Source: Argyresthia goedartella (taxonomy: Eukaryota > Arthropoda > Insecta > Lepidoptera > Argyresthiidae). Taken from it: a DNA stretch of 64,000 bases. The notes beneath the pieces were generated by a model. The model worked only from the letters and a program-made list of their open reading frames with translations, was not told the DNA's origin and did no database searches. Where the stretch lies: contig OX463827.1 of the NCBI GenBank assembly GCA_949825045.1, positions 828,501 to 892,500 of the forward strand, given 5' to 3'. This document shows, piece by piece, positions 1 through 11,560 of the stretch (position 1 is its first letter; each line of letters opens with the position of its first letter). Both the position numbers and the translations under genes were made by a program.

Positions 1-560
1 GGGATGTAATAGGCCTATAAAATGATGGACCAGTCTTATCCTTAATAGCAATTGGAAATGAAACTGTTTGACCACTGTGATTGGAAGGTAAGCAGTTAAT
101 TACACTTTTACTTGTGAATGCACAGTCACAAAAAACGTTATCTAAACAAGTTTGGCTGGTAAGTGTAAATCTAGTCGGCTCTAAAAATTCATGACATAAA
201 TTAAACGATTTGAATAAAGTTATTAATCGTTGTTTCATTGTTGTTCCTACAAGCAAATCTACATTAAGATCGCCACAAATAATTACCTTTTTTCTGTTAA
301 TACAAAGTTTAGTGAGGGCTTCCTCCATAATTTTCTCAAATATTTCGAAATTGCCATTGCCTTTTTCATCCCTCGGTGGCCTGTAGACACAAACAATAAT
401 ATGGCTATCTAACTCAACACAGGATACCTCTATTTGTCTTTCAACAGTAAGTGCAAGAATATCTTTCCCTTGTTTCACCTTAATATTATTTTTCACTAAG
501 ATTAAAAAACCATCCAAAAACCAAAAATCATCTCCATGATAACACTCGAGAATGACTAAA
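1..560 (-). pseudogene. LINE endonuclease-domain fragment
   Basis: Read on the minus strand, this stretch encodes part of an apurinic/apyrimidinic-like endonuclease of the kind at the N-terminus of non-LTR retrotransposon ORF2, which nicks target DNA to prime reverse transcription. Visible motifs in order are a YRPPR-like segment (about 375-390), ICGDLNVDL (about 257-285), a DNVFCD segment near 130 and an SNHSGQ segment (SDH-like) near 75. The frame is open from about 490 to 1, so the element may continue beyond the left edge of the window. No start codon context or ORF1 is present and nothing homologous is seen upstream beyond 560. Clade is uncertain (CR1/Jockey-like). Confidence 0.75.
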
Positions 561-2260
561 TGCCATCAAGAAATAAGGCGTCAAGGTCGATACTTGGGAC
601 CCGTTACTAGTGCATATTCTAATACAAAAACTGGACATGGTAACACATAATGATTACATGGTCATTGAGCCAACCAAGAAAGCTCCTAAAACTGAATGAA
701 TTTTCGGAAAGCAACGCGCAATTTTTCAAAGCGATGCGCATGGAATTTAATTTGCCAAGAATTTCTAGCCATACCACAGCACATCAATAGAAAGACAATA
801 GCAAATGGCAATATATGCAACATTTTCGCCTGCGCGCGAACACTAGCTGAGGAGACTCGTCAGTCGTCTCCGGAAAACAGTCCATATAACTTGTGTCCTA
901 ACTTGTACTAATCTACTTCAAAATAAATATATCATATCTCTATACAGACTCTATATTTTACACACCAACTAGAGTACCCGTTACATGTGCGACCATCTCA
1001 CGTGATTGAAGTTTGAAAAAATCAGAAGCAGACGTGATCTAAATGTAAGGAAAATATAAAGCGCCTTAACCTTAGTGATACCTGTGACTTGGTGCAAAAG
1101 TGTACGTGTGTATCGGACAGAGACAGTTAACTGGTCGGTAAAGTTGGTCAGGTTAGGTGATTTTTGACATTTCCCTGAGCAGAAACAACTCCCCGCTGGT
1201 TAGTCTGGCAATCTTACCGACGGGTGACTGCAATTTCAGGGCGGGTCAGGTTGCTAACCAAAGAAACTCACCTATAAGTATGTGATATTAAATCACCAGC
1301 GTCATGGAATACTCGAGCAGTAAGTGCTTAGCGCAAGTGCAAAGAACAAGGCAGGAGGCAGACAAGCCACTACCAGTGATTTGACGTCTAAGATGTCCAC
1401 CCATTCAGAAATTCAAAAATACGATGCAATCAGAACGCGTTTTTTTATCAATTTTTAAGGATAGGGCCTAACTTCAAGATACAGGGTGCAACAGAAAATG
1501 GCAAGAGAACCCCTGTGTAATGCATCATAGCCAGCCAATGTGCCAGGCCTCAATGACTGTAGCGATAACAATTCGGCCGCCACCGGTATGGAAATATCTC
1601 ACCACGTACTTATGCCTTATTGACGTCATTTATAACATGTACCATTTAGTACCCTGTGTTGGTCGGTCGGAGGCGAGAATTCCCCGCGAATATTCAAACT
1701 GCGTCTTCACAAGCTTCGTATTGGCTGTGCAGTTGGCTTCATGCATCGGCGGGGCGAGAGGGGCAGTCGCCCTCCCGAGTTGATATCAAGCTCGACGAAT
1801 GGCTGAGAAAAATCACGCGATGCTTGGGGGCCATGTTTTTGCAAGCGAAGCGCGCGCGGCATGGAGGGAGTCGAGCATAGAGTCGAGACATTTCCACGCG
1901 AGCCTTGAGACAAGCCGGACATCGCGCATTGTCATCGCCCCCGGTACCAGTTAAAGCCCTGCATTTTGGAGCCGAGGACCGCCTCATCAGTAGCTGCTGC
2001 CCGAGTGGAGGACCCACGTCGCCAGGACTGCCCATTGGAGCTGCATCGCGCTGCCAGCGTTCAGGTCGTATACCTTCGCCCTTTCGCCGGAAAGAGACCC
2101 AGCCGTGGAAGAGCGAAGCTGGGATCTAGGTATCAAGGTTATGTAGGTTAGGCTATAACGCACCCTTAGCTATTTTGTACCGGTAGGATTTCTTGAATAT
2201 AACTCTTGAGCGTAAACCTTCTTTTCTTGCCAGTCGTACCTATAGGTAGTCACCCTCTAG
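561..2260. other. Unassigned region, no gene recognised
   Basis: I see no recognisable coding region or terminal repeats here. The part from about 1640 to 2130 is noticeably more GC-rich than its surroundings and holds several short overlapping open frames on both strands, none with a domain I recognise. It could be a transposon leader or LTR, or a diverged host exon. The sequence alone does not decide. Confidence 0.4.
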
Positions 2261-2261
2261 G

Positions 2262-2420
2262 CAGGTAGGAACACAGAGATTTGAACCCACGACCCGAGAT
2301 AGAGTAGCCGAAGCGGACGCCGAGATTCGAACCCACGACCCTAGATATAGTAGCCGAACCCGCGGTTCGAACCCACGGCGAACGCCACTTTCAAAGACGT
2401 GACAACCAACTTAGTATATA
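2262..2420 (-). repeat. Three tandem tRNA-like (box B-like) segments
   Basis: Three partly repeated blocks occur one after another, each containing a variant of GA(T/G)T(C/T)GAACCCACG (near 2279, 2323 and 2363). On the minus strand these read as GGGTTCGAA(T/C)C, close to the internal RNA polymerase III box B of tRNAs. Two of the blocks also share a trailing 'GAGATA(G/T)AGTAGCCGAA' type segment. No complete tRNA cloverleaf is present. It most likely derives from the head of a tRNA-derived SINE that was tandemly duplicated. Confidence 0.45.
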
Positions 2421-2439
2421 AGCTAGGATTGCATTCTAA

Positions 2440-3320
2440 TCAAAATCAAAATATTTTATTCCGTCTCCCGAAGGCTGCCACCCTGCCGGCAAAGTAGTGA
2501 ACCCTGCAGTGAACATTTATTTATTTTATTTATTTTTCCACTTAACATCTATCTTTACAGGAGTGACCCTAATGCGATAGAGTAGTCTACCAAATAATTA
2601 TACATTACACATTTTACCTATTAAACTATCTTATAAACATCGACAACCTTCGGTAAAATCTTCGTCGAAATGAAGAAATAAGCTGGATTCGCCTTCAAAA
2701 AAGTTTCCGCATTGGAGACTTAGGCACCCAGAAGTCTGCATCATCAAGTTGCCGAGATATCAGTGAAATAGTTCCTGCCTTCGGTCGCATATCCCAAGCC
2801 AACGAAGCAGCAGTGACAAATACGCAGCACACCTTGCTGGTGGTTCTCATAACCTCAACAGTGGACCGCAGGTCAATAAACGGTTGATAGCTAATTATGA
2901 AGACAAACCACTATAATAGACCCAAATCACGTCGATAACCAAGAAGAAAGAAGAGTCAATAACAAGCCAAACCTAACAGCAACGCTAAATTAACTTCCAA
3001 AGTGCAAGAACAGGCAAAATGTCCACAGCCAGAAGCAATCATCATCATCAGTCATCACATTGAGTACCTCGCTATGATAGAGAACGGTAAACAGCACATG
3101 GAGAGGTCTATTCATGAACGCTGACACTGCTCCCCAGTCGATGATCAAAGCGACCGCACCGCACCAAAGGCCAAGGTGATATTGATTTTTACAGACGAGT
3201 AATTTTTGTTACATTTTTTACATATGTGTAGTCCTTGTGTAATCTTCGATTTAATACATAATACATTCCAACAACACACACAAAGGTTAAAAATAGTAAT
3301 AGATCAGACACATCTTGAAC
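2440..3320. other. Unassigned AT-rich region with LINE-tail-like start
   Basis: The left edge (2441-2470) has AATCAAA-type simple repeats and the 2515-2545 stretch has ATTTATTTT-type repeats, both typical of the 3' tails of non-LTR elements on the minus strand. No open frame with recognisable domains follows. The rest of the interval shows nothing I can name. Confidence 0.3.
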
Positions 3321-3329
3321 TTGTTGTGT

Positions 3330-3367
3330 CAATGGGTAACGAAGGCCAGGGCCTTCGTTACCCATTG
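3330..3367. repeat. Perfect 18-bp palindrome with 2-nt loop
   Basis: Arms CAATGGGTAACGAAGGCC (3330-3347) and its exact reverse complement (3350-3367) are separated by only AG. It is followed immediately by a pair of GATGCATC motifs (3366-3382). No flanking target duplication was found, so it is not shown to be a mobile element. A transcript through it would form a very stable hairpin. Confidence 0.85.
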
Positions 3368-3784
3368 ATGCATCAGGATGCATCGCCCCGGTTCTCCTCT
3401 TCTTCCCTTGGCGGTCAGGCCAACCCGTGGCTGCTGAGGCTATTGTCCTTTTGCTATTGAGCACCCGTCTATCGGCGTCCAGCTTTTGGTATTTTCCTTT
3501 CTTTTCGGGCGTAGGTCAGGTACAAGATTTTTTCGCAAATCGATCCTTATTTGATTCATTGATGCCCTTCTGGCGAGTAACATAGCAGCGAATTTGTTTT
3601 TCCCTCGATATTGTATTGGTATTATGGTGTGTTGGTATTATTTGGGTCTAGCCGTCGTTTATTTCAAGTATAATCGGTTGTATTCGACTGTTTCTTTTCC
3701 TTGACGCTTCACAAAGTTTTGCAGATTTAGGGTCAGCATCCACAGAAACGATATTGTTAGAAAGCCCTTGAAATCTATTTGAGG

Positions 3785-4150
3785 TGGCTGGTTTTGGAGG
3801 GACATCAGTTCTTCGGAACGCCTTCCAAGTGGTACGCTAGCGGGGTAGCGCCATTAGTCAATCTCAAAGACTGCTGGGCGATAAGTGACAGCGAGCTTCG
3901 GCCGGCACAACGAACACCGGTCGACTGACCGACGGAAGGTGCGAGCGAGACAAGTGCAGCGACCGACAAGGACCGCGAGTACCTGCTGCAATCGCTGCAA
4001 CCGGTGCGCGGAGAACAATGGACGGTCCCCTAGCCGGAGTATAAATATAAGCTAGTTTTTAAGCGAAATTTTAGTATTATTGCGACCACCGTCCAATAAA
4101 GACCTATCAAGGAGTGTAAACTTTCGTTTCACTTAGACCACTACCAATAA
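3785..4150 (+). repeat. Possible solo LTR
   Basis: The interval has the order expected of an LTR: a GC-rich block, then a TATA-like GTATAAATATAAG at 4035-4047, then a polyadenylation signal AATAAA at 4095-4100 followed within about 30 bases by a T-rich stretch. It ends near ACTACCAATAA. No gag or pol lies adjacent and the exact TG/CA ends and target duplication were not established. It could instead be a host promoter region. Confidence 0.3.
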
Positions 4151-4554
4151 TTAGGGATGGACGAGGATCTTGTTAGATATTTGTCCATGGTTGGTTAAAA
4201 GGGCATTTTATCGATATTATAAAATGCGGACAGCGGCAGCTCTTGTCCCTTCACTAAAGTTCGGCAGCGTATTGAACAGCGCTTTAAAGATGCGCGAGTT
4301 TTATACGGGTTTCACTAAAGGAGTCTGACATACGTGCGTATGTAAAGAACGCGAAGGGCTCACTGGCGAATTTTATGCTTGAAGTCTGATTGATCATTTA
4401 GAACATCCCATGTTACCACAAAACATATTAAACAGTGTTTAACCTCAAAATAAACGTCAAATCCCATACGTTTTTGTTTTTAAACAACTATTGAACAGTA
4501 GTTTTTTTTTGTGGTAAGGCAACATGTATATCAAGTTTTATCTGAGTTAAGTGT

Positions 4555-4963
4555 GAGATGTATATCAACGACCTACAACAAGCCGTCACACACGAGTGCA
4601 TCCTTTTTGCAGACGATACCGCTATCATAATTGAGTGTGAAACATTGCTACTTTTGAACACGAAATTAACATAACGCTAAGTCCAATTATTGAATGACTT
4701 ACACATAATAAATTAAAAATAAATACATCTAAGACTAATTAATGCAATTTTCAACTAAATTAGGTACTAAAATTAATTTAGACAAAAAACATAATAATAT
4801 CAAAATAGAATAAGTCAGTCAGATCAATTTTCTTGGACTTTTAGTGGATGAGCATTGTGATTGGGAAGCTCAGCTAGATGTAACTTGTCAAAAAATAAAC
4901 AGGTTCGTATTTGCGTTGAAACTATTAAGACTTATTACAAGTGTGGATACTGCCGTTATAGTC
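4555..4963 (+). pseudogene. LINE RT fragment, 5' portion of host element A1
   Basis: Encodes part of the reverse transcriptase of a non-LTR retrotransposon. A MYINDL segment leads into the catalytic FADD box at 4606-4617. It then decays through several stops, and the C-terminal RT/thumb region reappears at 4828-4963 (FLGLLVDEHCDWEAQ onward). The frame stops abruptly at 4963 where a second LINE begins. It resumes at 6367 in the same frame, so both parts are one element split by an insertion. Family: CR1/Jockey-type, related to but distinct from the element at 15117/19181. Confidence 0.8.
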
Positions 4964-6099
4964 ACCAAGTGGACGCAGTGTATACCGACTTCAGCAGCGC
5001 TTTCGACAAGGTTAACCACTCGCTGCTCATAAGAAAGCTGGCAGCACTTGGTGTTCACGGGTCACTGCTGGACTGGTTTGGGTCGTATCTGTCACAGAGA
5101 CCTCAGACAGTGACGGTGAGTGGACACGAGTCGCAGCTATACCACGCGAAGTCGGGAGTCCCACAGGGCTCTCATCTTGGTCCCGTACTTTTTCTGATTT
5201 TCATCAATGACTTGACGTCCCGTATCGCACACTGTAAATATTCCTTGTTTGCGGACGATCTAAAACTGTACAAGACCATTGTGTCGGAGGCTGACGTGGA
5301 ATTGTTGCAAAAGGACCTAAACGAGATAGCGATCTGGTGTCGTGATAATGGTATGGTTCTCAACGCAACAAAATGCTATCACATCACTTTCACCAACAAG
5401 AAAATGCCAATAGCTTCCTCGTACACTCTCAACGACATCGTACTTCAAACCGTGAAAGAAATGCGTGACCTCGGTGTTCTGATGGATTCCAACCTCAAAT
5501 TTGCATCGCACATCAGCACCGCCGTGCGAAAAGCCGCGAAAATGCTAGGCTTCATAAAGCGCAATTCCAAAGGTTTCCGTTTCGCCTCCACCAAGATCCT
5601 CCTATACAATGCTCTGGTTCGAAGCCACCTCGAGTACGCTTCCGTTGTCTGGAATCCCGTGTACGCGGTCCACTCTGATAGAATAGAACGTATCCAGCAC
5701 GCATTTACCAAACACCTAGCGTACAGCCAATCGGGAATCTCACACAGGGAAACCTACGAACGACGATTAGACCACTTCGGCATGGACACTTTGAACTTCC
5801 GACGAAACCTACAGGACCTTCTATTTCTGCATAAGGTCTGTAATAATCAATTAGATGTCAGCAACATCCTGAGCCAGATTGGACTGACAGTCCCTTATAA
5901 CTATCCACGCAAACGTATCTCCAACACCTTCCATACGCCTCTATACAGGACAAATATTTACAAGCACTCGCCGATACCCAGAATGTGTGACAAATATAAC
6001 AACACCTGTAGTGAAACCGACATAGACATATTTCGTGATCGCTTGCCTGTCTTCAGGAATAAAATCCTGAAAGAGCAAACTAACTTGCACCTAAAATGA
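4964..6099 (+). pseudogene. Reverse transcriptase C-terminal half of the nested LINE
   Basis: About 378 codons are open to the stop at 6099. Motifs in order: VYTDFSSAFDKVNH (RT palm, first catalytic aspartate), GVPQGSHLGPVLFLIFINDL, FADDLKLY with the catalytic pair at about 5248-5259, then thumb and C-terminal segments including VWNPVY. The endonuclease and the RT fingers are absent because of 5' truncation. A start codon at 4861 would read from the host LINE in another frame into this one, so that upstream start is chance. The frame is unbroken, which suggests a fairly recent insertion. CR1/Jockey-group affiliation is inferred from motif style. Confidence 0.85.
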
Positions 6100-6366
6100 T
6101 CTTTATAATTCCTAAATATTATTATTAATATTATATAGCTACATTAATTCCAAATTCTAATTAATTGTTATTTATTATTGTAATACTTACATTCTAAGTT
6201 AAATTACCTATTTACAAAATAAAATGTTAAATTTTAGTACTTAAATGGTGAATGCTGTGCACATCTATAATAGGCACTCATATAAGAACAATACCGCCAT
6301 ATTTCTATTGTCTAATTTTATATATGTGTGCTGTTGATGTGCCTAATTAAATAAATAAATAAATAA
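4964..6366 (+). mobile_element. 5'-truncated LINE nested in element A1
   Basis: A non-LTR retrotransposon fragment that starts inside its RT domain and ends in an AAATA-type 3' tail (6344-6369). It interrupts the host LINE. The six bases ATAGTC lie at both borders (4958-4963 and 6367-6372), a likely target-site duplication, and the host reading frame is restored when the insert is removed. The 5' truncation together with a simple-repeat 3' tail is the usual outcome of target-primed reverse transcription. Confidence 0.85.
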
Positions 6367-7217
6367 ATAGTCTACCATAGTCATGTATGCTCAGTCCTGA
6401 AATATTGCGTAACTTTATGGGGAAATTCTGCCAGAATAAATAAGGTATTTATTTCACAAAAGAAATGCATTAGAGCCATATCAGGCTCATGTTAGAGGGA
6501 GTCTTGTAAGCCACTTTTCAAAAAACATAAAATACTCACATTTTCTTGCTTATTCATATTGGTAACATGCAAGTTTGTCAGGAAACATTTAGAGCTGTCT
6601 AAACAACGGGATAACACCTATAGACGAACAGCTTTTCAAAGACCATTTGAACTTCCCGGACCTCTCTTAGAATAATTTAGGAGAACCTGTGTTTGTATGG
6701 CAACAAATATATACAATAATGTACCTAAAATTATGCAGGCTGAACCATCACAATCCTTAACTGCGAAATTATTTACTTGACTCGCTACAAAAGCATTCTA
6801 CTCTTTAGATGAATTCTTTGTTAAATGAAAGTAAGCTTTATTTTTATTATTTTGAATAAAATTTTATCTGACATTGTATGTGCTTTATTATTTTGAATAT
6901 TTTTTTATGATATTATGTAAATTGAGTTTGGTATTATTTTTGTGATTTGTAGTTAGTTCTTATTATTTTTTTAATTCGTTTTTATTTGATATTGTGTTAT
7001 TATTATTTTTAATCAGATTTTGTTTGATATTATGTAATTTAATTAAGTATTATTTTAAAATTTTGTGAGTTTGCAGCCTTAGCTAGTCCTTTTTTATTTT
7101 TTGTAAATATAACTTTATAACATATTTGGTTAAATGTACTGTGCTTATATTAATTTAACAACCACTGTAACCACATTTATATAAATAAACGAATCTAAAT
7201 CTGAATCTGAATCTGAT
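6367..7217 (+). pseudogene. 3' portion and tail of host LINE A1
   Basis: Continues the element interrupted at 4963: the frame resumes as YHSHVCSVLKYCVTLWGNSA, the conserved C-terminal segment following the RT thumb, and then decays with stops (6495 onward). An AT-rich 3' UTR follows and ends in TCTGAA-type repeats at 7191-7217, which I take as the 3' tail. The element is old relative to its insert because its own frame carries several stops. Confidence 0.75.
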
Positions 7218-8474
7218 AATTAGCTGCAAGCTAATGTGAAACAGGATTTTGGGCTAGGGAAACCCTTGTTATGGCCCCGTTGTTAAATATGTTTATAGCC
7301 GTTTACACATAAATCTTGCTACCTATATACTACCTCTGCCGTTCAGCTTCATAGGTCAAGAAGATTTTGATGTTCATACAACCTTACTCCTCCCCCCTCC
7401 CATTTCATACAAACTGTAACCCCTTTATCTTCCAAAGGGATTAATATCGCTTAATCCCTTCTTAGTGCTACCCTACGCTATATATTGGACCCTAGTACAA
7501 TTTTTATTGACTCTAGGTCTACCGGTTTAGGCTGTGCCTTGTCTGTCAGTCACTATACCAGAACAGAGTTTTATTAATTATTATGTTATACATTCTGTTT
7601 CCATGAGACTGAGAGAACTGTGTAAATAACTTAAGTCACAAAAGAAGTACTAACTAACTTTACGTCTCTTTGTTCACAAATGGTTGTTTTCAGAGTTTGG
7701 CAGACTCCTTGCGAGCTAGTGACATTACACGACCATCATTTGCCAGTGATGTCTGATACCGAGCCCTGCGACAACACAATAGACGTCATTATTGCTTGGA
7801 GAAGTGAACAGGCAGGCTTCTGCTTGTATCTGGGCAGTTTCGCTGCCTGAAAATATTGTCATAAAAATACTCCAGAGGTTGGGTAAGGGTCTAGCTTATT
7901 ACATACTCGTCCTTACTGTACCATTGCATTTTAAAATCTTGTAGGATTACATTGATCATAACTTCTAAATTGTGCTACTGCCACCACGTACGGGAAAAAG
8001 TGTGACACTATGTTGTTGTTGATTTTGTATTTGTAATTTCTAAAATAAATGATACTCTCTAAAAAGTAGACTTACTAAAAAGAAGCCCTTGTGGGTGCTG
8101 GGGGCTGACAAGTTTTCAAATAGTAATTTATCAAACATCCCGAGTACAACGTTGCCCATACTCATAAACAACAGAAACGCCAAACTTCTGTTATAATGAT
8201 AAGCGCCGACCGCCTACATCACAACTTTTAGATTATATTTCGTGTGTTTCACTGTTACTAATACGATTTTGGATGGGTTTATTAAGAGATTTTACAAAAC
8301 TGTTCAGTTTTCTATTTAGATTAACATGAACCCATAAATGTGTTCGTATACGCAAAACTCGCAAACGGCTGGACCGAATAAGATAAACTTTTTTGAAGTC
8401 TTAGGTTCTTAATAAATCAAATAAAAATGTAGCCCACTAATGCAGTGTATCAATATTTAATATAACATTAATTA
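7218..8474. other. Unassigned region, no gene recognised
   Basis: AT-rich sequence without a convincing open frame, terminal repeats or RNA gene. A segment near 8360-8395 reading CTGGACCGAATAAGATAAAC resembles wording common in degenerate insect repeats, but I could not assign it. Confidence 0.4.
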
Positions 8475-10300
8475 AAATGAGGCAAAGTGAATTTTTTACA
8501 TTTAGTTTTTTTCGCATTAAGCACTAGATTTTTAACTTGAGTTGAGTTAAAAATTGAGTTGACAGCTTGCCTCCGGGTCTTGGACTTGTAGAATTGTAAC
8601 CTGTTCCTTTTTGTGAAATGGGCGACAGATGAGGAGTCGCTCGCTTTTACGGGGGCAAGATTAGAGGTGAAAGTCGAATGGACAAGGAATTTAGAAATTT
8701 TGTAGGATATAATATTTCAGGAATACGGTTCTCCTGTCGGTATCTAATTATTACGCTATCAATATTTACTTGATTTTGAGTCGATCTTTAATATGGGATT
8801 CCAAACATCCAATTAAAAATCCAAGATATCATAAAATATCATAAATATTACACATATGCACTTACATTGCTTCTGGGCCCACACTAGGATACCATATTTA
8901 GCACTAGATTTTTAACAGTAAACCTATTATGAAGTTATCCAAGAGCGTTATTTACTTCGTCATGGTTCTGTACATGTCGACCTACTTTAAATATAAGAGA
9001 TGTATCATCAGCAAATAACACAATCTTTCAAACAAATTCTGAACCATGAAGGGCAAATCATGAATATAGACCAAAAATAAGAAAGGACCTAATATGGAAC
9101 CTTGAGGCATGTTTATTTTCAGGCAAGATTTGGTTCTGTTACTCTACCTTCTGAATTATATTATCCAAATAAGGACTTAAAGGTTCTAGAAATTTATTTT
9201 TAATACCGCAGTGTTCGAGTTTTAACAGTAAAATTTCATGATCTACGCAATCAAATGCTTCGGAAAGGTCACAGAAGACACCAATGGCATCTTTTAATTC
9301 TTCCCATGCACTAAAAATATGTTTTAATAGTTCAACACCGGCATCTGTGGTACAACGTCCTATTGTAGACCCGAATTGCTGGTTGGTTGGTATGTAATAA
9401 ATTATTGTGATTAAAATGGGAAAGCATTTATTTGAGCATAATATTTTCTAAACACCGATAAAACTGATACAGGCCTATAATTACTGGGATCTTTTTTGTC
9501 ACTAGCTTCATTATTAGAACTACTTTGCTATTTTTCATTAAATCGGAAAAGATACCGTGATCAACACATTAATTAAATATGTTATATATCTACATTTGAG
9601 CTACACACTCTGACTGAAATCCCCATAAGTCTTCAGTGCTCATTATCTTAAGTCTTAATAATATATTAGGGATCATCATGACTAAATTTAAATTTAGTGC
9701 GTCCACGTTTTCCTTAAGCAATGTTGCTGAAAGGGATGGTAAAGATTTTAGTGGTTTATTAGTTTTCAAGGGTATATCAGTAAAAAAGGTCTCGAATTCC
9801 TGAGCTACTTCTGAATTTGCACTAATAAGACCGCGATCTGTCTTAAGTGAAAAAATGTTTCGCTATTTATAACTTTCCATACTGTTTTCATTTTATCGTC
9901 GGCAGATTTAATTTTACTACTTATGAAATTTGCTTTCGCTTTAAGACACACTATTTTGAAATTTTTGGAGTAATCTTTGAGATATTTTTTAAACATGTCA
10001 CTATTTGTTATATTTCTTTGTTCATAAAGTTCAAAATGTCTATCTCTGCTAATCCGCAAACTAGTGATCGCCCAATCACTGAACTTAAATCTAGTATTAG
10101 TTTATTTCTTATCAACTTAGAATATAAACTCAAATTCTTCGCTTACGAATATTCGGGTCGTTAAAATTATAATTGTGAACAGGCAATTTATCAAGTAGAA
10201 CATTTTGGTACTTTTCAAACCGACTAGTAGTAATTTTAGAGTTTATAAGATTTTCCCTACAACGAAAGATGGATACAACTTCCAAACTTATGTTTTAATT
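8475..10300 (-). pseudogene. Decayed LINE reverse transcriptase (minus strand)
   Basis: Read from about 10260 downward: the linker between endonuclease and RT (about 10059-9830), RT fingers with a DPSNYRPVSVLS-type motif near 9500, the palm motif CDLSEAFDCVDHE near 9275, a PQGSILGPFLFL segment near 9100 and a LLMIH/FADDTS box near 9010 that is out of frame with its neighbour. A VKNLVLNAKKTK segment is split by the insertion at 8537-8899. Frameshifts and stops occur throughout, and the endonuclease is missing. CR1/Jockey-like by motif style. Confidence 0.75.
8537..8899 (-). mobile_element. 363-bp insertion with SINE-like tail, 17-bp target duplication
   Basis: The 17 bases AGCACTAGATTTTTAAC occur exactly at 8520-8536 and 8900-8916 and bracket this block. 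Removing the block and one copy rejoins the LINE reading frame. The right end read on the minus strand (8895-8865) carries TATCCTAGTGTGGGCCCAGAAGCAATG, the 3' domain also found at 30.3, 33.5 and 35.1 kb in SINE copies. The rest is not recognised. The long direct repeat suits LINE-machinery (target-primed) insertion. Confidence 0.7.
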
Positions 10301-10924
10301 CATTTATTTAAGATGTATGTAGTCCTTACGGATGCTAGATAAATTTATGCATTATTAGATAGCTTAAATGATTGTTATAAGGTTAATTGAGTATATGATC
10401 TGTCCATTACATCCTGTTTTGTCTACATAACACAATCCTATAAGTGCTATAAAACTCTTAACAGAAGTAACTTTGGCTCTTCCCGACATCAGTGACTTTA
10501 AGATAATATATGGTAATGTTGATATATGGCAAAAACTTAACGATTGCAGATTTATCTACGTACAGTCAAAGCCTAACAAATTATGAATGAAATGTACAGA
10601 CAATATAATAGATTATACCCAACAAGATGGTTGTAAAAGATGGTTGTACAGCATACTTTCAAACTTAAAGTTTCGCTCATCTCAAACTTATGAACTTACT
10701 TTGCCAAACCAATTGTTAATTAATTTCAAAGTAATCGAAGAAGATTGTAGCAAGTATAATTTTGTCAGAACTATCTCGGTCATAATTCTATCAGAAGTCC
10801 TCAATGAGAAACTCTTAGTGACGCGAATGCTATAGAATTCGTTCTTGGAGCGGCTGTTTTAGACGGAACTTCAATACAATTCGCATGTAAAATGCAGTTG
10901 CAGGTAGCCCTACTCTTTGAGCCT
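10301..10924 (+). other. Unassigned; 82-codon open frame at 10587-10835
   Basis: A plus-strand open frame of 82 codons (10587-10835) and a preceding stretch in the same style (10450-10580) look weakly coding, but I recognise no domain, signal peptide or membrane segment. There is no neighbouring splice or promoter evidence. It may be part of a decayed transposon ORF. The remaining bases show nothing identifiable. Confidence 0.25.
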
Positions 10925-11560
10925 TCTACATGAGTAGGCTTCAGCCGCTCATGAGAAGTAAAAGCAATCTCCCATTGCGCTGCAAAATAACTCTATTTAA
11001 AACTTGCATCCGTCCGGTCTTCACGTATGCAAGTCCAGTCTTTGCACACTGCTCCCACTCCCTTAAGCCCCTTCAGGTTTTACAAAATCGGTTCATGCGA
11101 AAAGCCGTAGGTGCCCCGTGGTACATGCGCAACGTAGACCTCCATAGTGACTTTAGACTCCCCACAGTAAAGCAATATATGAAAGAAGCGTCCGAACGCC
11201 TCTTCATTAATGCATTTAGCCACCCAAACCCCTCTTATAGTATAAGCATCCCTTTATGATCCGACCCCAGATATAAATAAGAAACACTTTTTCAAAAGGC
11301 GCCCCAAAGAAGTCCTCCTAGAATCGGAGGACAATATCACGAAAGCTCTTAAAGACCAACCACCCCCCGGTCCTCAGGCACGTCAACTTAACGAAGGCTA
11401 TGTTCCCGAAGCACTACAGCGTCTCAGATGCCAAATTTGGATTGAAAGAGATCGCTGTCTTGATTTGACAAACACACAATCTCCTCCTGCCCCTTTAAAC
11501 CTCCCGGACTGAGGACAGAGCCCCCCTTAATGACCCAATAATAAAGTAGTTTAGGATTAG
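10925..11560 (+). pseudogene. Jockey-like LINE ORF2 C-terminus and 3' UTR start
   Basis: Open from 10930 to 11259: encodes the C-terminal, post-RT segment of Jockey-clade ORF2, recognisable by LRCKITLFKTCIRPVFTYASPVF and a run ending in LQVLQNRFMRKAVGAPW. A stop and frameshifts follow, with continuing homologous sequence to about 11515 where the frame ends at a CTCCCGGACTGAGG segment. Catalytic RT motifs are absent, so this is a 5'-truncated dead copy. A 3' UTR with GGCAAA and CCCGGAC-type motifs probably continues to about 11900. Confidence 0.75.

Noticed and set aside
4861..4963. N-terminal extension of the long RT open frame starting at 4861
   Set aside because: These bases belong to the host LINE in a different reading frame; the nested LINE starts at 4964, so the start codon is chance.
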